Shown here: positions 33,956-47,090 of the stretch, one piece after another
Numbering within the stretch: the first letter of the stretch is position 1
Layout: each line of letters begins with the position of its first letter
Assembly (NCBI GenBank): GCA_003255025.1
Contig: QANY01005361.1
Span: 444,715 to 508,714 of the forward strand
Origin: Datisca glomerata
Lineage: Eukaryota > Streptophyta > Magnoliopsida > Cucurbitales > Datiscaceae
Reading direction: 5' to 3'
Length of the DNA: 64,000 nucleotides
Translations under genes and position numbers: made by a program
The notes under the pieces: model-generated
The model's input: only the letters and a program-made list of their open reading frames with translations
Databases searched by the model: none
What the model was told of the DNA's origin: nothing

Positions 33956-34904
33956 ACTGCCCGCTGACGCTCGTGTGCATGGTGTGGGGAGTTAGGTTGG
34001 TGATACACTATCTTGGGGGATGCTCCTGTATATGTGTCGCATATTAGAGGCAAGTACAGGTGGTGAACCATATCAGTGGTGCAAACTACTTCCTCCGCTA
34101 TGGGTCGCAGGCGCGACACTCAAGTTTTGAACAGAGCTTCAGTCATGGATGAAAGAGGTCATCATGCATTTGGTCCAAAGCGATGATGGAATGGGCGCAT
34201 GGACTGTGTGGTGATGTCATTACAATGGGCATTACAGAGTGGATCATGGGTCCTGGTCAATCTAGGTGGCCCGTTACACTGAAACAAGATGAAGCTTTCG
34301 ACAAAGATGCGTGGACGCGCATGAGGCCTGCTTGGGCTGACATTCATCAACCTCTAGAGTATGTAACATAGGGAAATCAAGTTTTTGGCTTATCTATGGC
34401 AGTGTTACAACCCAAAAGTCCTTCATTCTTAGTAGATCATGAATTCTATGTGGTTGCTCTACTCTTTCAGTGGTCATCTTTGGCGTAGATAAGGTTGTAG
34501 GTGGTAAACATGACGACTTTGAATGTCTTTGGCAACGTCTTGTGGTTATTGCAACTATTGTTCGACGCCTTTACGGCAGGATCAGGTGGTTGGTTCCTTC
34601 AATGGCTTAAGTGTTCTTCACCTGGTGTATGCGAATGATGACGATGGATTATGGAGGTAGTGACTCATTTACAATGGCTGTAAGGGGCAACAGCAATGGA
34701 GCTCTGTGGCGGAAGTAGCAGTAACCGACACGGCTAGCAGAAGTGACTTTTCTCCTTCATGAAAGTGTTCTTTCTTCGTTATTATTCTTCAACAAGCTTG
34801 ATAGATCGTTTCACCATTGCGGTGATCATGATGGTGGATAATTTTTTGTGATCAATTTTGTAGGATGCGAGATCTATGTTTTCACAGATGGCTCCAAACT
34901 ACAG
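33956..34904. other. Anonymous sequence left of module B
   Basis: Moderate GC, short frames only (for example 34183-34371), no family recognised. It may be part of the same unknown element as the modules. Confidence 0.4.
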
Positions 34905-36215
34905 ATACAAAAATATGCTTCCATATACTATCAACATAATTGATATGCGCCGCTCGATGATTCGTTCAAGGATCTAATAGTAGTGAGAAGAAATTCCAAC
35001 CTGGATGAATGGGGGCACCATCTATTTATAAGGATACCAAATGGTGTTTTCTCCATGTGCGATTTGCCTCAATTTTTTATTCCAATAAGGAAGGAAGCTA
35101 TTCATGGAGAATTTTCATAATTGTGGAGATCCATTCTATAGTCAATTCCACTTGTGGTATTTAGAGCCTTCCTAGAGGGATTCCTTGGCTGGTATTCCCA
35201 TGTATCAAAAGTTACCATACATGCTAGATTGGTGGATGGAGATGAGCCTCGACCATCATGGTAACCTCGGTCATGAAGGTGATGGACCTAAACCTTCATG
35301 GTAGCCTAGCCATAGAGGTGGTCAAACTTGCCTAACATGGCATCCTCGACCATTTAGGTAATGAACTTTGGCAATCATGGTAGCCTTGATCATAGAGATG
35401 AAGGACCTCGGCCATCATGGTAGCCTCAGACATGGAGGTGAGTGATCTCTGCCATCATGGTAGCCTCGACCACGAGGGTGGTGGTCCTCGGCCATCATGG
35501 GAGCCTAGGCCATTAAGGCGATGATATCGACCATCGTGGTAGCCTTGGACATGGAAGTGATACACCTCAGCCATCATGGTAGCCTCGACCATGAAGGTGG
35601 TGGACCTCAACCATCTTAGCAGCCTCCATTATGGAGGTGATGTCCTCGACCATCGTGGTAGCTTCAGACATGAAAGTTATGGACCTCATCTATCACGATA
35701 GCCTCGACCATGAAGGTGGTGGACTTCGGCCATCGTGGCAACCTTAGTCATAGAGGTGATGGTCCTTGACCAACATGGTAGCTTGGGACATGGAGGTGAG
35801 GAACCTAGCTTGACCATCATGGTTGCCTTGACCATGAGGGTGGTAGAACTCAGCCATCATGATGGCCTTGGCCATGGTGGTGATGATCTCAACCATCATT
35901 GTAGCATTGGTCATGGAGGTGATGGACCTCCATCCATCATGGTTACCTCGACCAAAAATGTGGTCTCAGCCTTGGACCATGGTTCACACCATGGACTTGG
36001 GGATGCCTCATCTTCGGATATTCAGCCCATGGCTTAGGATGCCTCATCCTCGGACCGTGGTTTAGCCTATGGTCTTGGCGATGCCTCATCATCAGACATG
36101 ATTTATCCATGGCCTTCATGTGAGTGTCTCTTTATGGGTCATGCACCCAATGTTACTAGGCCCTTTGCGGTTTATGTCTTGGATCTTGGATCATGGGGTA
36201 AGTAACTTTTTCTCC
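34905..36215. repeat. Repeat module B
   Basis: Second copy of module A in the same orientation, about 8.6 kb away. It has the same left segment (GAATGGGGGCACCATCTATTTAT at about 35006), then a 40-bp array at 35235-35970 with about 18 units, a shorter 42-bp array at 35970-36120, and the tail ATGCACCCAATGTTACTAGG. The two modules differ in copy number and by many substitutions, so the duplication is old. Confidence 0.8.
35235..35970. repeat. 40-bp tandem array in module B
   Basis: About 18 units like GACCTCGACCATCATGGTAG then CCTCGACCATGAAGGTGGTG, the same family as the array at 26685-27300. It carries the same ACCAT-C-ATGGT dyad. Confidence 0.92.
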
Positions 36216-38860
36216 TTTCCATTATGCTTGGTTTTTTAGGACTTTTTTTTCAAACGAAAGTTTATGCAGTAAACCATACTTTGTTAACCACTTCACTTAT
36301 TGAATGTTTAATTTTGGGTAAAGTTGAAGACATTTAAAAATACTATTTTTTAATTTTATTTTACTTAAGTCCATATAATTTTTCCTAACATAGCCTCACA
36401 GCTTACATTTTTTTAGAAATTCACATTGACTATGTCATTGTTATATGTCATGCGCTAATTTTACATGATTATATTTTAATACACTAGTCAAAATATACAT
36501 TCTTCGCATGTGTTCAAGTAATTTATAATACCTGTAGAATTTAAATTTAGTATTAAACATAAAAACAAATATTATTTTTGAAAATACTTGTAAATCTAAA
36601 TTAAAAGTAACAATAGTAAAACTAATAAACAATTCACTTTGTTTATAATAGTGTTGAAATTATACAGTATATCATTGTTATTTTAATTATATATAAAATG
36701 ATTATTCGTCAAGTATTCAGATTTTGTATATTCAGAGATAGAGGTAATTTATCTTATTTGAAAATATTTCTCTCAATTTATTTATATGAAGTTTTATATT
36801 TTAATAACATAAATACTACATAATATTTAATTTTATAAATATCTAAGGAATAAATTACTTTTCAGTTAAAAATAATCTTAAAATTCATTGAAATTCATCT
36901 TTATAGATATGTATGTTTCTAATTGTAAAATGTTATAAAAATATTTAAATTTATAAACTATTTATGAAAAACCCATTATAAATAGAAAATAATATTTCAT
37001 TATACACTCAATATATTAAATGACAAAGTGAAATCCCTAAGTTATACTATATTGTAAGGAAGCTTAAAAGGGTAAAAAGGAGAATAACAAATTCTCTCCT
37101 TTAAGCCAATTTTAATATATTAGATGTGAAAAACGTGTGTTGCACGTGATATGAAACAAAAATAGTTTCTTTTAGTTTGCAAACCCTAAAGTAAAGAAGA
37201 ATGATGGCCCTTAAAATTACGTTGGATAATGAATAATTTTTAAATAATTTTTATTCCTTTCGTAGTTAGTTTTGTGATAATATATTTTTATTACTATTCG
37301 GTAAATATTAATGAATATATAATCATCATTTACAAATGTCGTTTACTAAATGCTATCTAGCTAAATGGACACAAACAAATAATTGAGCATAAATTAACAC
37401 TACAAAAATAACATATCTTTCTGGTCAAGAAAAAATTCATAATAAAAATAGAAGATGAAAATTTAATAAATTAATTGGTAAAACATAAAAATATTCAAGA
37501 GATCACATGTAGGAATGAGTTGGAGAATGAAACTTTAAGTAACATTTATGAGTACTCTTAAAGTCAAAGAATTAATTTAATAATACATATTATTATAAGT
37601 AAAACAAATTAAGGTTATAACTTGTATGATTAATTCATATATTCTTTCAATAACTTCATGTTACTTTTCACTTCTCATCTTCTTTGGCATTTACACATAA
37701 CTCTTCCATTTTATCATTAAAGTCTCTTTTATTATTCATAACTCATATTATTCATGTTTTTTAATATCACTAACACCTCAACTTTATTACAAATATAAAA
37801 CTTTTACGGGAACCACTAAATTTATAGAGAATTAATGACACTTTAGTGATATAATATAATTTTTGTTGTACAAATGTATGATTGCAATACTCATTTGAAT
37901 CAATGAGTTTATAAAAATTAAATTTGTAATGTATCTAACTAATATTTTCCAAAGAACATGAGCTTTGTAGAATGCGTAACGTCAAATATTTTGTCTGAAT
38001 ATAAATATATAAAAATAATATTCTATTACATTAGTTTTCTTATATAAATTTTTTTATACACCATACAATGATAACGTAAAATTTTGATTGAAAATATGTT
38101 CACAATCAATTCCTTTAAAAATTAAATTACTTTGATAAATTAGTGATATGTAACTTGTATTCATCTTTATATTCTATGGCATGGTGTTTTTTATTCGTCT
38201 TTATATTTTGGTAACAAATATTAATTTTTATTTCTTTTTAAGGCATATGACTATTCATTTCTCTCATTTTAAGTTTACCTCCTATTAAATACATTAAAAC
38301 AATAGTTGTAGTAATATATAAAATAATAAATGTATTTAATTAAATTAATAAGTTAATTTACAACAAATATGTTTAAATGAATTTACATTAAATAAGTTGT
38401 AGAGTGTTTGTGGAATCTAATTAATTTGATTGGACAAATGTGTCTAAAAATATTTCTCCCCTAAGTCTCATTTAGAAATAGTAGTGAGTAAGATTAAAAC
38501 TAAGAGTCATAGTGTAATTAAAAAAGATACAAGAGAGTATGATTTGAATTATCGCTATTGTTTTTAAATCTTTTTTCTTCACTTAGGAAACACACTTTTT
38601 CTAAAAAATAAACAGGACGAAATTTCTATAAAAAAACATTTGAATCATTGTTTAAATAACATTTGAATAATTTGACCACGAATAAAGTACTATGTTTTAC
38701 TAAGTACTGTTTTTAAATTATGCTCGAATGCATAGCAACTCTGAACTGAAGCAATCTCACATTCTTTTAATTAAAAACACAAAAATATTTCAACGCATTA
38801 CCAAACAGGCAAGTAGTCAAAAAACCCTCTCCCTTGTTTTCTGGGGCACTCATTTTGACT
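36216..38860. other. Very AT-rich spacer
   Basis: 2.6 kb with no recognised gene, RNA or bounded element. Only short chance frames are present. Confidence 0.6.
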
Positions 38861-40190
38861 GATAATACCAATGTAAGCTAGTCTTTCTATGGCCGGCCAG
38901 TAATGGTCAACCCATCTAGTTAATGTATGGATTGTCGTTTCTTATTTTACAGTTAACGTAGTTTGCACTCTTTGCAAAACATATACTTCCTACTGTTTTT
39001 TGCATTTTTTCTCGTACTTGGACAAGGTAAATGGGACCCTTCTACACTTGCTCTTTAGTTTTGACGACCTCCCCAGAAGACCATGTGATTTTCTTCTTTT
39101 CTCTTACATCTTCATAAGAAGAATTTCTCGTGCCTATTGTAGATGCAAGAGTATCACGTGAGTGAGGTGCATGAGTGATCTAGTCCTAGCTCGTGACCGG
39201 AATAACGTTTGAGAACGTCGGGGAGAACGCTGGGAAGTGAAAGGGGGAGCACTCTAGACACTCAAGGGTTGTGACAGATGTTTACTCTCTCTGTCTAGAA
39301 GTTGGTGGTTCTCACTCTAGAAATGAGAGCTTCTCTCAATAAAGTGAGAGCTTCTCTCTCTAAATTTTCAATCCCCTCAAATAAAGGATGAGCTCTCCTT
39401 TTGTTCACACAACAAAAGGAGGGGGGACCATTGCAACTAATCTCTTGATTAGTTGCAAGTCCGCCAATCGAATTGCATCACCTAAGCTGACTGATCATGC
39501 TTAGGTGAGTAAAAGGAAGATTAAACATGAGCCAATCGGGTGGCGCCACGTGGGACTTTGTGTAGTGACCATGATATAGGGAGAACATGCCTAGCCAGTG
39601 GGGCGTAGTGGCGGTGTTCACCCAATGCCTCCTCTCAAGGGTTCTCTCAGACCAACCCATCCCCACAATGGGAGGGTAGCACACCCTCAATGTCTAGAGT
39701 GCTCGTACCGAGGAGGTATATCCCCCATCCAGTATAATGTAGCTTTGCCCCTAATCCTACCAGTCCACAGCCTCACGAATGTTCCCAAGCAACCAAACGC
39801 CCAACCAAGTTTTTGTCACTTGACTTGGTGGTTTATGATGTGATGACTCGTGCAAGTGTAGTGTTGTGTCTTGTCTAAAACGTGTCACCGTTGTCTCCAA
39901 GTTGCATCACGAAGGGTCATCTGGGCATCTGTATGGTGCACCCGCGGGGTGACACTCCATGGTGCTGTCATGGGAGTGACATCCCGCAGTGCTACCATGG
40001 GGGCGGCACCCATGTTACCGTCATATGGGTGCACCCCTGGGGAGGCACCCATGGGTGTACCGTGGCAGCACTACGTGGTCCATCTCGGCGGCAATGCTCT
40101 GAGGTGCACTGTAGCAGTTACAGTTTGCTAAAGTCAATGTTAAGGTCGTCAACCTCCATGTACACCTCTCATTGCATTGGCCACTATTCA
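38861..40190. other. GC-richer anonymous block
   Basis: Composition changes sharply from the spacer before it. It contains CTAGAGAGAG-type words at 39290-39370 and a patch of imperfect ~26-bp steps with CACCATGGG/CACCCATG words at 39935-40060. Overlapping frames on both strands are all short and none matches a family I know. It may belong to an unrecognised LTR element. Confidence 0.4.
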
Positions 40191-40196
40191 CCAACA

Positions 40197-40485
40197 AGAA
40201 ATTTTCAACGGTAGTTAAATGGACATTTTAAATGTCCTAAAACACCTCTATCCATGTTTAAAACCAGTATGTAACCCAAAAACACATTAACTAAGCAATT
40301 CAGTTCAAAATCATATTGAATCACACCGCATTCTAGTCATAAACTTTGTTCAAACTTTGATTCAATTATAGATTTGATTGCTTAGTTCATGTATGTTTAG
40401 ATTAAATTTTGGGTTTAAGCAAGGATATTGATATTTTTAGACATTTTAGTGTTCATTTAACTACCATCAAAATTTTTCGATAAGA
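40197..40485. mobile_element. Fold-back (MITE-like) element
   Basis: The left arm, AATTTTCAACGGTAGTTAAA followed by TGGACATTTTAAATGTC, and the right arm, which on the minus strand reads AATTTTGATGGTAGTTAAAT followed by GAACACTAAAATGTC, are imperfect inverted copies. Similarity continues inward to AACTAAGCAAT on each side, so arms are about 110-120 bp with a small loop. There is no coding capacity. No exact target duplication was found. Confidence 0.7.
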
Positions 40486-40599
40486 ATTGAACCTATTTGT
40501 TATAGAATGTAGAGTACATGGAAGGTCTGTGTAATTTCTCAATATAAAGGCGACGATTGTGTAATTTAAACAGGTAAAGCAGGTGTCTTCCCAGTAGAT

Positions 40600-41960
40600 T
40601 TTCTCATCTAGTGGGTGCTTAATGTCATTAGGCTATGGAAACTTAAGATGCAATGACAAAATGAGCAGAATCGTATACCACAAAAATTGCTCAGGCGGAC
40701 CACCCGAACTCTATCACTTTGAAGAATTGTAATCAAGAACAAAGAGGGAGTGAAGTGTGTTTAAGAGAGGATAAAAGACTTGTGATTGGTGAAAGGAAGA
40801 GGATCCAATCTATAGATGTGGAGGAGGACAATTTTCAAAATGAAAATTAATCTCTTTTTAGAATAATTCAATTCTGAAATTAATTCAGCATTTTCATTTT
40901 AGAATTTAATCTGCAGCTTAAATACTGAAATTAATTATGTTATTTCAATATAAAGAATTATTAAAACAGTTTTGAAGACCGTTGATTTTTGAAAATTTAG
41001 TTGGAAGAAGCTAAAATCAACAGATACAAGCTTGGGTTGAGTTATCCGACATTTGTGTCTGCAGGTCATGCTTGCACATAAGTTTAAGTCCTGAAGCCCC
41101 AAATCAAGCTCATTAGACCCCTCGATTTTACCTCCTAAGCTGGCGCGTGAAAAGGGATCGTAGCTATTTATGGATACACACTTGGTGAGGGCAATCATAA
41201 TAAATGAATGAGTGCTAATCTTTTTTCAACAAATGTAATATTGTTACACTTTCCTACAAATTTTCAAGTACGCTTTGAGCATCAATTTCTCCTTCACCCT
41301 ATTATTATTTTGACCACATGAATATATAATTTCACAGTTCCATAGAGGAGAGCACATGTCCACCCAGACACATCAAAATAAGATGCATGTCCTACTTAGA
41401 ATCGAGCCTTAAATGATACCTCAAAATGAAAATAGCCAGTCAATGCCTATTTTTCTTAATAGTCCCCCATATGAATGAAATTGATAGAGGAGGCAAAAGT
41501 CGCTGACAACGTAATGACTCTTATAACTTGATACTAGAGTTTAACAGTCGAATACCTATATAAGACATGTAGTATTAGCCTTTACACCTTCCCTTAAGAA
41601 GGTACATTTATTTTAATCGCTGATAAGTAGACATGATATCCTTGAACTGTTCTATTATTTATGTAAACGATAACGTGCCTTCCACATGTATCTTTCTTGG
41701 TAAAATCTAGTTCTCAATGTTATGTATGTTTTAGTTATCACATACACCTTATTCTGTGAGAGATTCTAAGAATTGAGCCTTACACAATTTTCTTTAGAAG
41801 CGGCCTCACTTCTCTCTCACATATGTGATTTCTTAATCATGTTTAACCAACATTACCCCGCCAATGCTTATTAATCATTGAAAGCATAGTTTAATCTTTT
41901 CCGTACGTGTATCATTGTTTCATCATATAAATGGACAACAGGATAACCCCCACTGTGATC
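40600..41960 (-). repeat. Probable 3' LTR of copia family X, copy 2
   Basis: Lies just downstream (minus sense) of the end of pol at about 42040. It shares GCTTTGAGCATCAAT and CACATCAAAATA with the stretch next to copy 1 (19165-19330). The exact ends were not found. A short frame at 40935-41198 is not convincing. Confidence 0.45.
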
Positions 41961-42039
41961 CAACTAAGTCTTTGCCATTATGTTGTCCCTTTGAACGTAG
42001 TTCTTGAAAACTCTAGTCATCTAGGTTGGGTTTCTAATC

Positions 42040-44092
42040 ATTATGTCGAGTTATTCTTTCATGGGCTTTAGTCGCATTCCCATTGATGGTTTATCAATTA
42101 TCTTTGTTTAACTCATTAGTTAGTGGATTTGAAATGTTACCCTTTAACTTCACACAATTCAACAAAAATAACTCCAATTGAGAGTAGTTGTTTAATGGTA
42201 TTATACCTATGACGTATATGTCGAGACTTACCATTGTACATGTTTCTCTATGCCCCTTTTGGTTGTAGAATGATTGTCACAATGGATGCAAATTGTTGGC
42301 ACATGTTTTGACATAATGGAGCATTTTCTAAGAAATTTTGTAGCCATTATCCTCTTCACTACACATATCTAGAGCACTGAAACTCCGATTCCATTTTGAA
42401 TGGAGTTAACGTGCCTTCTTAGAAGACTTCCATGTCATAGTTGTACCTCGTAACATATATTCACTAGTCGAGTTTGAGTCCTACATATAAGATATCTAGT
42501 ATTTATCACTATATCCATCAAGAACAGTTGAATATCTTGTCTAGTGCAACCCACAACTACAAGTATACTGTGAGTACCTAAATACTCTGACGATTACTTT
42601 CCAGTGACAGATCTTGGATGACTCTTGGTTTTCTCAAATTACTAACAGAAACGCTAAGTCGAGGATTGTACAACTTATGTAGCACATCGGACTTCCCATC
42701 ACTCTAGAATACTCCAGTTACGAAACACTCTCTCATTTATTCTATGGTAGGTGTAAATTTGTATCTCGACGTTCTGGACATATCAAAATCATCCTTGTTG
42801 AAATTCAAAAGTATCTTATCAATATAATGTTATTTCCTTACAATGAGACAACCCAAAGTTCTTGAAATTTTTTTTCCCAAAACTACATTGGCTAATCTCA
42901 TATCATTCATATCAAACTTGAACTTAACATCCTCTTGGTTGATTCCATCATCATATCATCAGTACCTACGATGAGCATGTCAGGAACATAAAGACACAAA
43001 ATGTTGTAGCCATTTCATGTATTGTTGACATAACACATTTGTCACATTCATTGATCTTAAAACCATTTGCCATCATGGTGAAGTTAAAATTCTAATGCCA
43101 TTATTTTAGTGCTTGCTTTCAACAATATAAAGACTGTCAGTTTACAGACGTTCTTTCCTAGCTTATTTACTTCACCAACGTTCATCCTCAACTTCATTTT
43201 TGGGTTCTTGGTCCTGACTATTCTCACTTTCAGTCTCATTTACAATCTCATGTGTTCATTTAGATAAACTTGATTGCTCTTTGGATCTACATGAAAATAC
43301 ATGTTCAAAGAATTATGCATTTTTCGATTCCCTAATCATGTTTTTGTGTATATCCGGGATTTCTGAATCCACAAGAAACTAATAAGCACTACTGTTATGT
43401 GCATAAACTAATGAAGATGCATACAATCATTTTTTCCATGGAGGCTTTTTCCTTTCCATAATTCATATGAATTTTTGTCTTCATTCTTCCAGGTATCTAA
43501 TTAAAAGATAATTAGATGACTAATGCTTCTCCCCATGTGTTCTACAAGAACCCACAACTAATCTGCATTGCATTCATCATTTCCTTTAAGGCATGACTTT
43601 CACGTTCAAAAAGACCATTTGCTGAGGCGAATAAGGTGTTGTGGTTTTGGTGTACAATTAAGTGTTTTGAATAGAATTTCCCAAATGGTGATTCATACTC
43701 ACCACATCGGTTACTTTTTAACACCTTGGTATTTCTATTGAGTTGATTCTCAGCTTCATTCTTATAGAAAACAAACTTGTCTATCGCTTTGAATTTGCTT
43801 CTAAGCTAGTTCACATAACAATATCCTGTGCTACCGTTGAGAAAAGTAATGAAATATAGCTTATTTCCACCTCTTGCTTGTACAAATCACAAATCACACA
43901 AATCATTGAATTAAAAACAAGGGCTTTTGATTTCCTTTCAATCGTTTGGAACAATGACCTTGTTAATTTATTTTCAACATAAGTCTCACACTTATGTTTG
44001 GAATCAATATATAAAGAAGGTAAATTATCTAAGTTAAATAAATTATGTAAAGTATCATAATGAACATGATCAGGTCTTGAGGGAATTATCAT
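42040..44092 (-). pseudogene. copia integrase-RT-RNase H remnant (family X, copy 2)
   Basis: Minus-strand order: DSKHKCETYVENKLTRSLFQ (integrase zinc-binding end) and ICDLYKQE near 44000-43870; SNRCGEYESPFGKFYSKHLI and NGLFERESHALKEMMNAMQI near 43720-43560 (integrase core, the Asn-Gly and Glu region); VCLYVPDMLIVGTDDMMMES near 43000-42940 (RT YVDD box with Asp changed to Pro); FDMNDMRLANVVLGKKISRT; then RNase H text near 42520-42300 (VLDGYSD, NSTSEYMLRGTTMTWKSSKK) and DPLTK-like text near 42090. Stops and frameshifts are frequent. It is a dead copy on the same strand as the gag-protease remnant at 45480-46760. Confidence 0.85.
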
Positions 44093-44104
44093 AGTGAAAA
44101 CAGT

Positions 44105-45475
44105 CCTGATTTATAATTTATTTATAAGACACGTAATCTTTTCTCATTGAATCGAATCTAGGGATTTCCTTTGACGTGTGAATTACCTAAGACCATCAAC
44201 CAACAATGAGAATGAGCACTCAAAGAACTACTGAAGATCTTTCTTTTCTCTCTCTCAACTTTTGGTTAGAGTAGGATTTAGGTTTTCCTATTCTCTCAAC
44301 TAATGATGTCTATAAACTTAACCCAAGACTGAGAGAAGCCTCAAACTTATAGTATTATCCAATGACTAGGATTGAGATATCGGTCCTAAAAAAATTATAT
44401 AAACCTAATTAAAATTGATCAAGTTAATTTTAATTAATAACTTTCATTACTTAAAATGGGATTGGGTTAACTTAAATGGTTGTCTACTAGATATCATGTC
44501 GTGCCTATTAATTACCAGTCGCGACCATGCTTAAAATTCATAGGCTAGCTCGGAGACCATAATAGATAAAAATATTCTTGGATAAATAATTAATGAAGTC
44601 TGTCAATCTCACCTGTGATCGGATTTATTAATTGTCAATTACAATTAATTCTACAATAATATTGAAATTGAACTCCAACCATATTTTAAGTTATTCAATG
44701 TAATTATCCCTGATCTATTATTCAATATGTGTAACCCTTCATAATATAATATTTATGTATAATTAGGACTATTGAACTAATTTATACCCCTCTTATATCC
44801 ATAATTTTCAAATCTCATTTTATTGATCAACCATAATAATTTTCATACTTGATGTGACAAGTCAAATGAACAAATCTCTAATAAACCATTAGTTATAGTA
44901 AACGTTTAGTTTATTATGATCACACAAACATATTCTATTAAGGGGTACTATGCTATTTACTTAAAACTTTCTATGGACTTGTCGATTGAGAATTATGCAT
45001 TACTATCTAATAACTCAGTTATCCATCCTACAGAATTTGACTCATAAAGTGTGAATCATATTAGATCGAAATAACTAAGCTATTAAATAGGAGTTACAAC
45101 TCTCTCAACATTAAGAGCATTAATAATAGAATAACAATGAGTCATGATTTTCTAAAGATAATATTTTATTGAAAATAAAATTCGTTAGTTCTTTCAATGC
45201 ATTCTAAATGCACGAGTACATTAACTAAAAGTTCAACCTAGTGACCAAGGTAAGTCACTTTATATAATTGAGTTAATGCACCATATACTTTTTTAGTATA
45301 GCGCTCAACTTCATTAGACTATAAAAAATAAGTATTTCTAAATTATAACTCTTGTTTAAATACCCTAATCCTATGAGCTAAACTCCATATGATCCATAAA
45401 CTAAATATTATACATTTTTGGACTTTTTACAAGAATGTACCATACATAATAGATGTATACTCATTTATTATAATT
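44105..45475 (-). repeat. LTR-like insertion separating protease and integrase of copia family X
   Basis: It shares long stretches with 54900-55480, for example ATCACACAAACATATT, GGGTACT.TG, TATCTAA.AACTCA and TTGACTCATAAA. The copy at 54600-55480 directly follows a copia RNase H, which is the place of a 3' LTR, so this block is best read as a solo or partial LTR of that other family. TG/CA ends and a target duplication were not resolved. Confidence 0.6.
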
Positions 45476-45479
45476 AAAA

Positions 45480-47090
45480 ACAAATGTCAAGTAAGCGGGA
45501 GAATTATTATTCTCATTGATATTTAGCTTAGCAGTCATTAAATGAGCTTAAACATCTCACAAGTTAACCCCTTCCCACATACATTCAACTCTTAAATAGA
45601 ACAACCTTGTTAGATTCAAGTACCATATACAATCCGTCTTTGGTTAGCAGCAAGCCAGATACAAGATTTTTGTGTACCTCCCGCATGTACAGGACATTGG
45701 TACGAGTCAGTTCTATTGTAGGTTCATCTTTATAATCCTTTCTTGACCCTTGATCTTGGACGTAGCTGAGTTCCCCATTAATAGAATATCCCAGTTCTCG
45801 ATTGGTTTGAGTGAAGTGAATAGTCCTTTGTCTGCAGATATGCTTGGTCCAGTGTCAATCTATCATTCTATTATATTGTACCCGACCAGGTTCGCTTTAG
45901 AAACCATTGCAGAGAGGCTTATCTCAATAACACCCTGGAGATGTCATCCACCATTTTGCACCTGTGGTTATTATTCTTCTTCAGTAGTTTGCAGTTCAAA
46001 CACTTGTGACCCACCTTGTCATAGTTGAAGCATTTTCCTAAGAATTTCTACTTATTGGAAACTTCAGTTTTACACCCTACTTATTCTTTTTAACAAATTT
46101 GTTCCTCTTGATTTTGACCATGCTCCACAACATGTGCCTTGGACACATGTTCATTGTAACCTCTTTCTTGAGGCCCATAATTGTCTTCTTCAATTCGAAG
46201 TCTAAGAATGAGGTCATCAATGATCATTTCATTTCAGTTGTGCTTAAGGTAATTCTTAAAATCCTTCCATGCATGAGACAAATTATCAATGATAGCAGCC
46301 ACTTGGATGGACTAATAGAAGATCATCGTCTTGATATAAATTGTGTAAGATCACTTGGATTTCTCATCTTAACTGATTACGGTCTTACGTCCATCCTCTT
46401 ATACTCAAGGAATCGGCCCAGGACAAATTTTTGGCTTTGACATCCTCAGTCTTATACTTCCGATCAAAAGACTCCCTCAAAATTTTAGCCATTCTCTTTG
46501 AACTATATACGTTGTACAACGAATCTCGTGAGATTGAAGGTGGTCAGATAAACATTATTGTTTGCTACCAACTCTTAAAATTCAGACCCCTGAATTTTTT
46601 AGGTTTCTCCTCGTGCTTCATTAGAACCGAAACTGACATTGTTAATGTAACTACAATTGGGTTCGCCACTTTATCCACAGTCGAGGTCGTGCAGTTGGAG
46701 CCACACTATTTGAAGTGTTTTCCATTTCTGAAATTCAGAACAAATAATTAGTCAAGTTGTTTCTACAATTTAAAAATTATAGGCAATTATATAATTTTGA
46801 AAATGTAAGAACATATACACAAAATATGCAGGAAATATAGGGTAGATATCATGTTTTGCACACGTTTAGGGGTCAAATTAGTATTATCCAAAATTTTAGT
46901 GGTTCAATAATAGTTATTCAAAAGTGTTGGGTCCATATTATAAATATTAAGACATTCAGTGGTCAAAATCTAAATATCCATAAAGCAAGGTTCAAACTAT
47001 AAATATCAGATATCAGATATGCACGAGCAGATATATAATTACCAGAAACATTAATGCAAAAATTTATAATGCAGATTATTAGCTCAACAA
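45480..47090 (-). pseudogene. copia gag-protease remnant (family X, copy 2)
   Basis: The minus strand carries, near 46020, a decayed CCHC knuckle with YDKVGHKC and, near 45950, KMVDDIS, then LVGYNIIE-like protease text and the region before integrase down to about 45490. Gag text lies at 46560-46100. The leader at 46735-47090 shares GTTTCTACAATTT, AAATTATAGG and AGGGGTCAA with 17790-17950 of copy 1. The plus-strand frames at 45750-46751 are antisense shadows. It is the 5' half of the element whose pol is at 42040-44092. Confidence 0.75.

Noticed and set aside
33526..34119. 197-codon minus-strand open frame
   Set aside because: It is mostly the 26-bp minisatellite read through in shifting frames and has no domain or codon pattern of a gene.
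26265..36215. Modules A and B as true LTRs
   Set aside because: Same orientation and order fit, but no TG/CA ends, primer site, purine tract or target duplication could be shown, so this is kept as a hypothesis only.
39478..40214. Several frames in the GC-richer block
   Set aside because: They overlap on both strands, are short, and follow local CACCATGGG repeats; no family matched.
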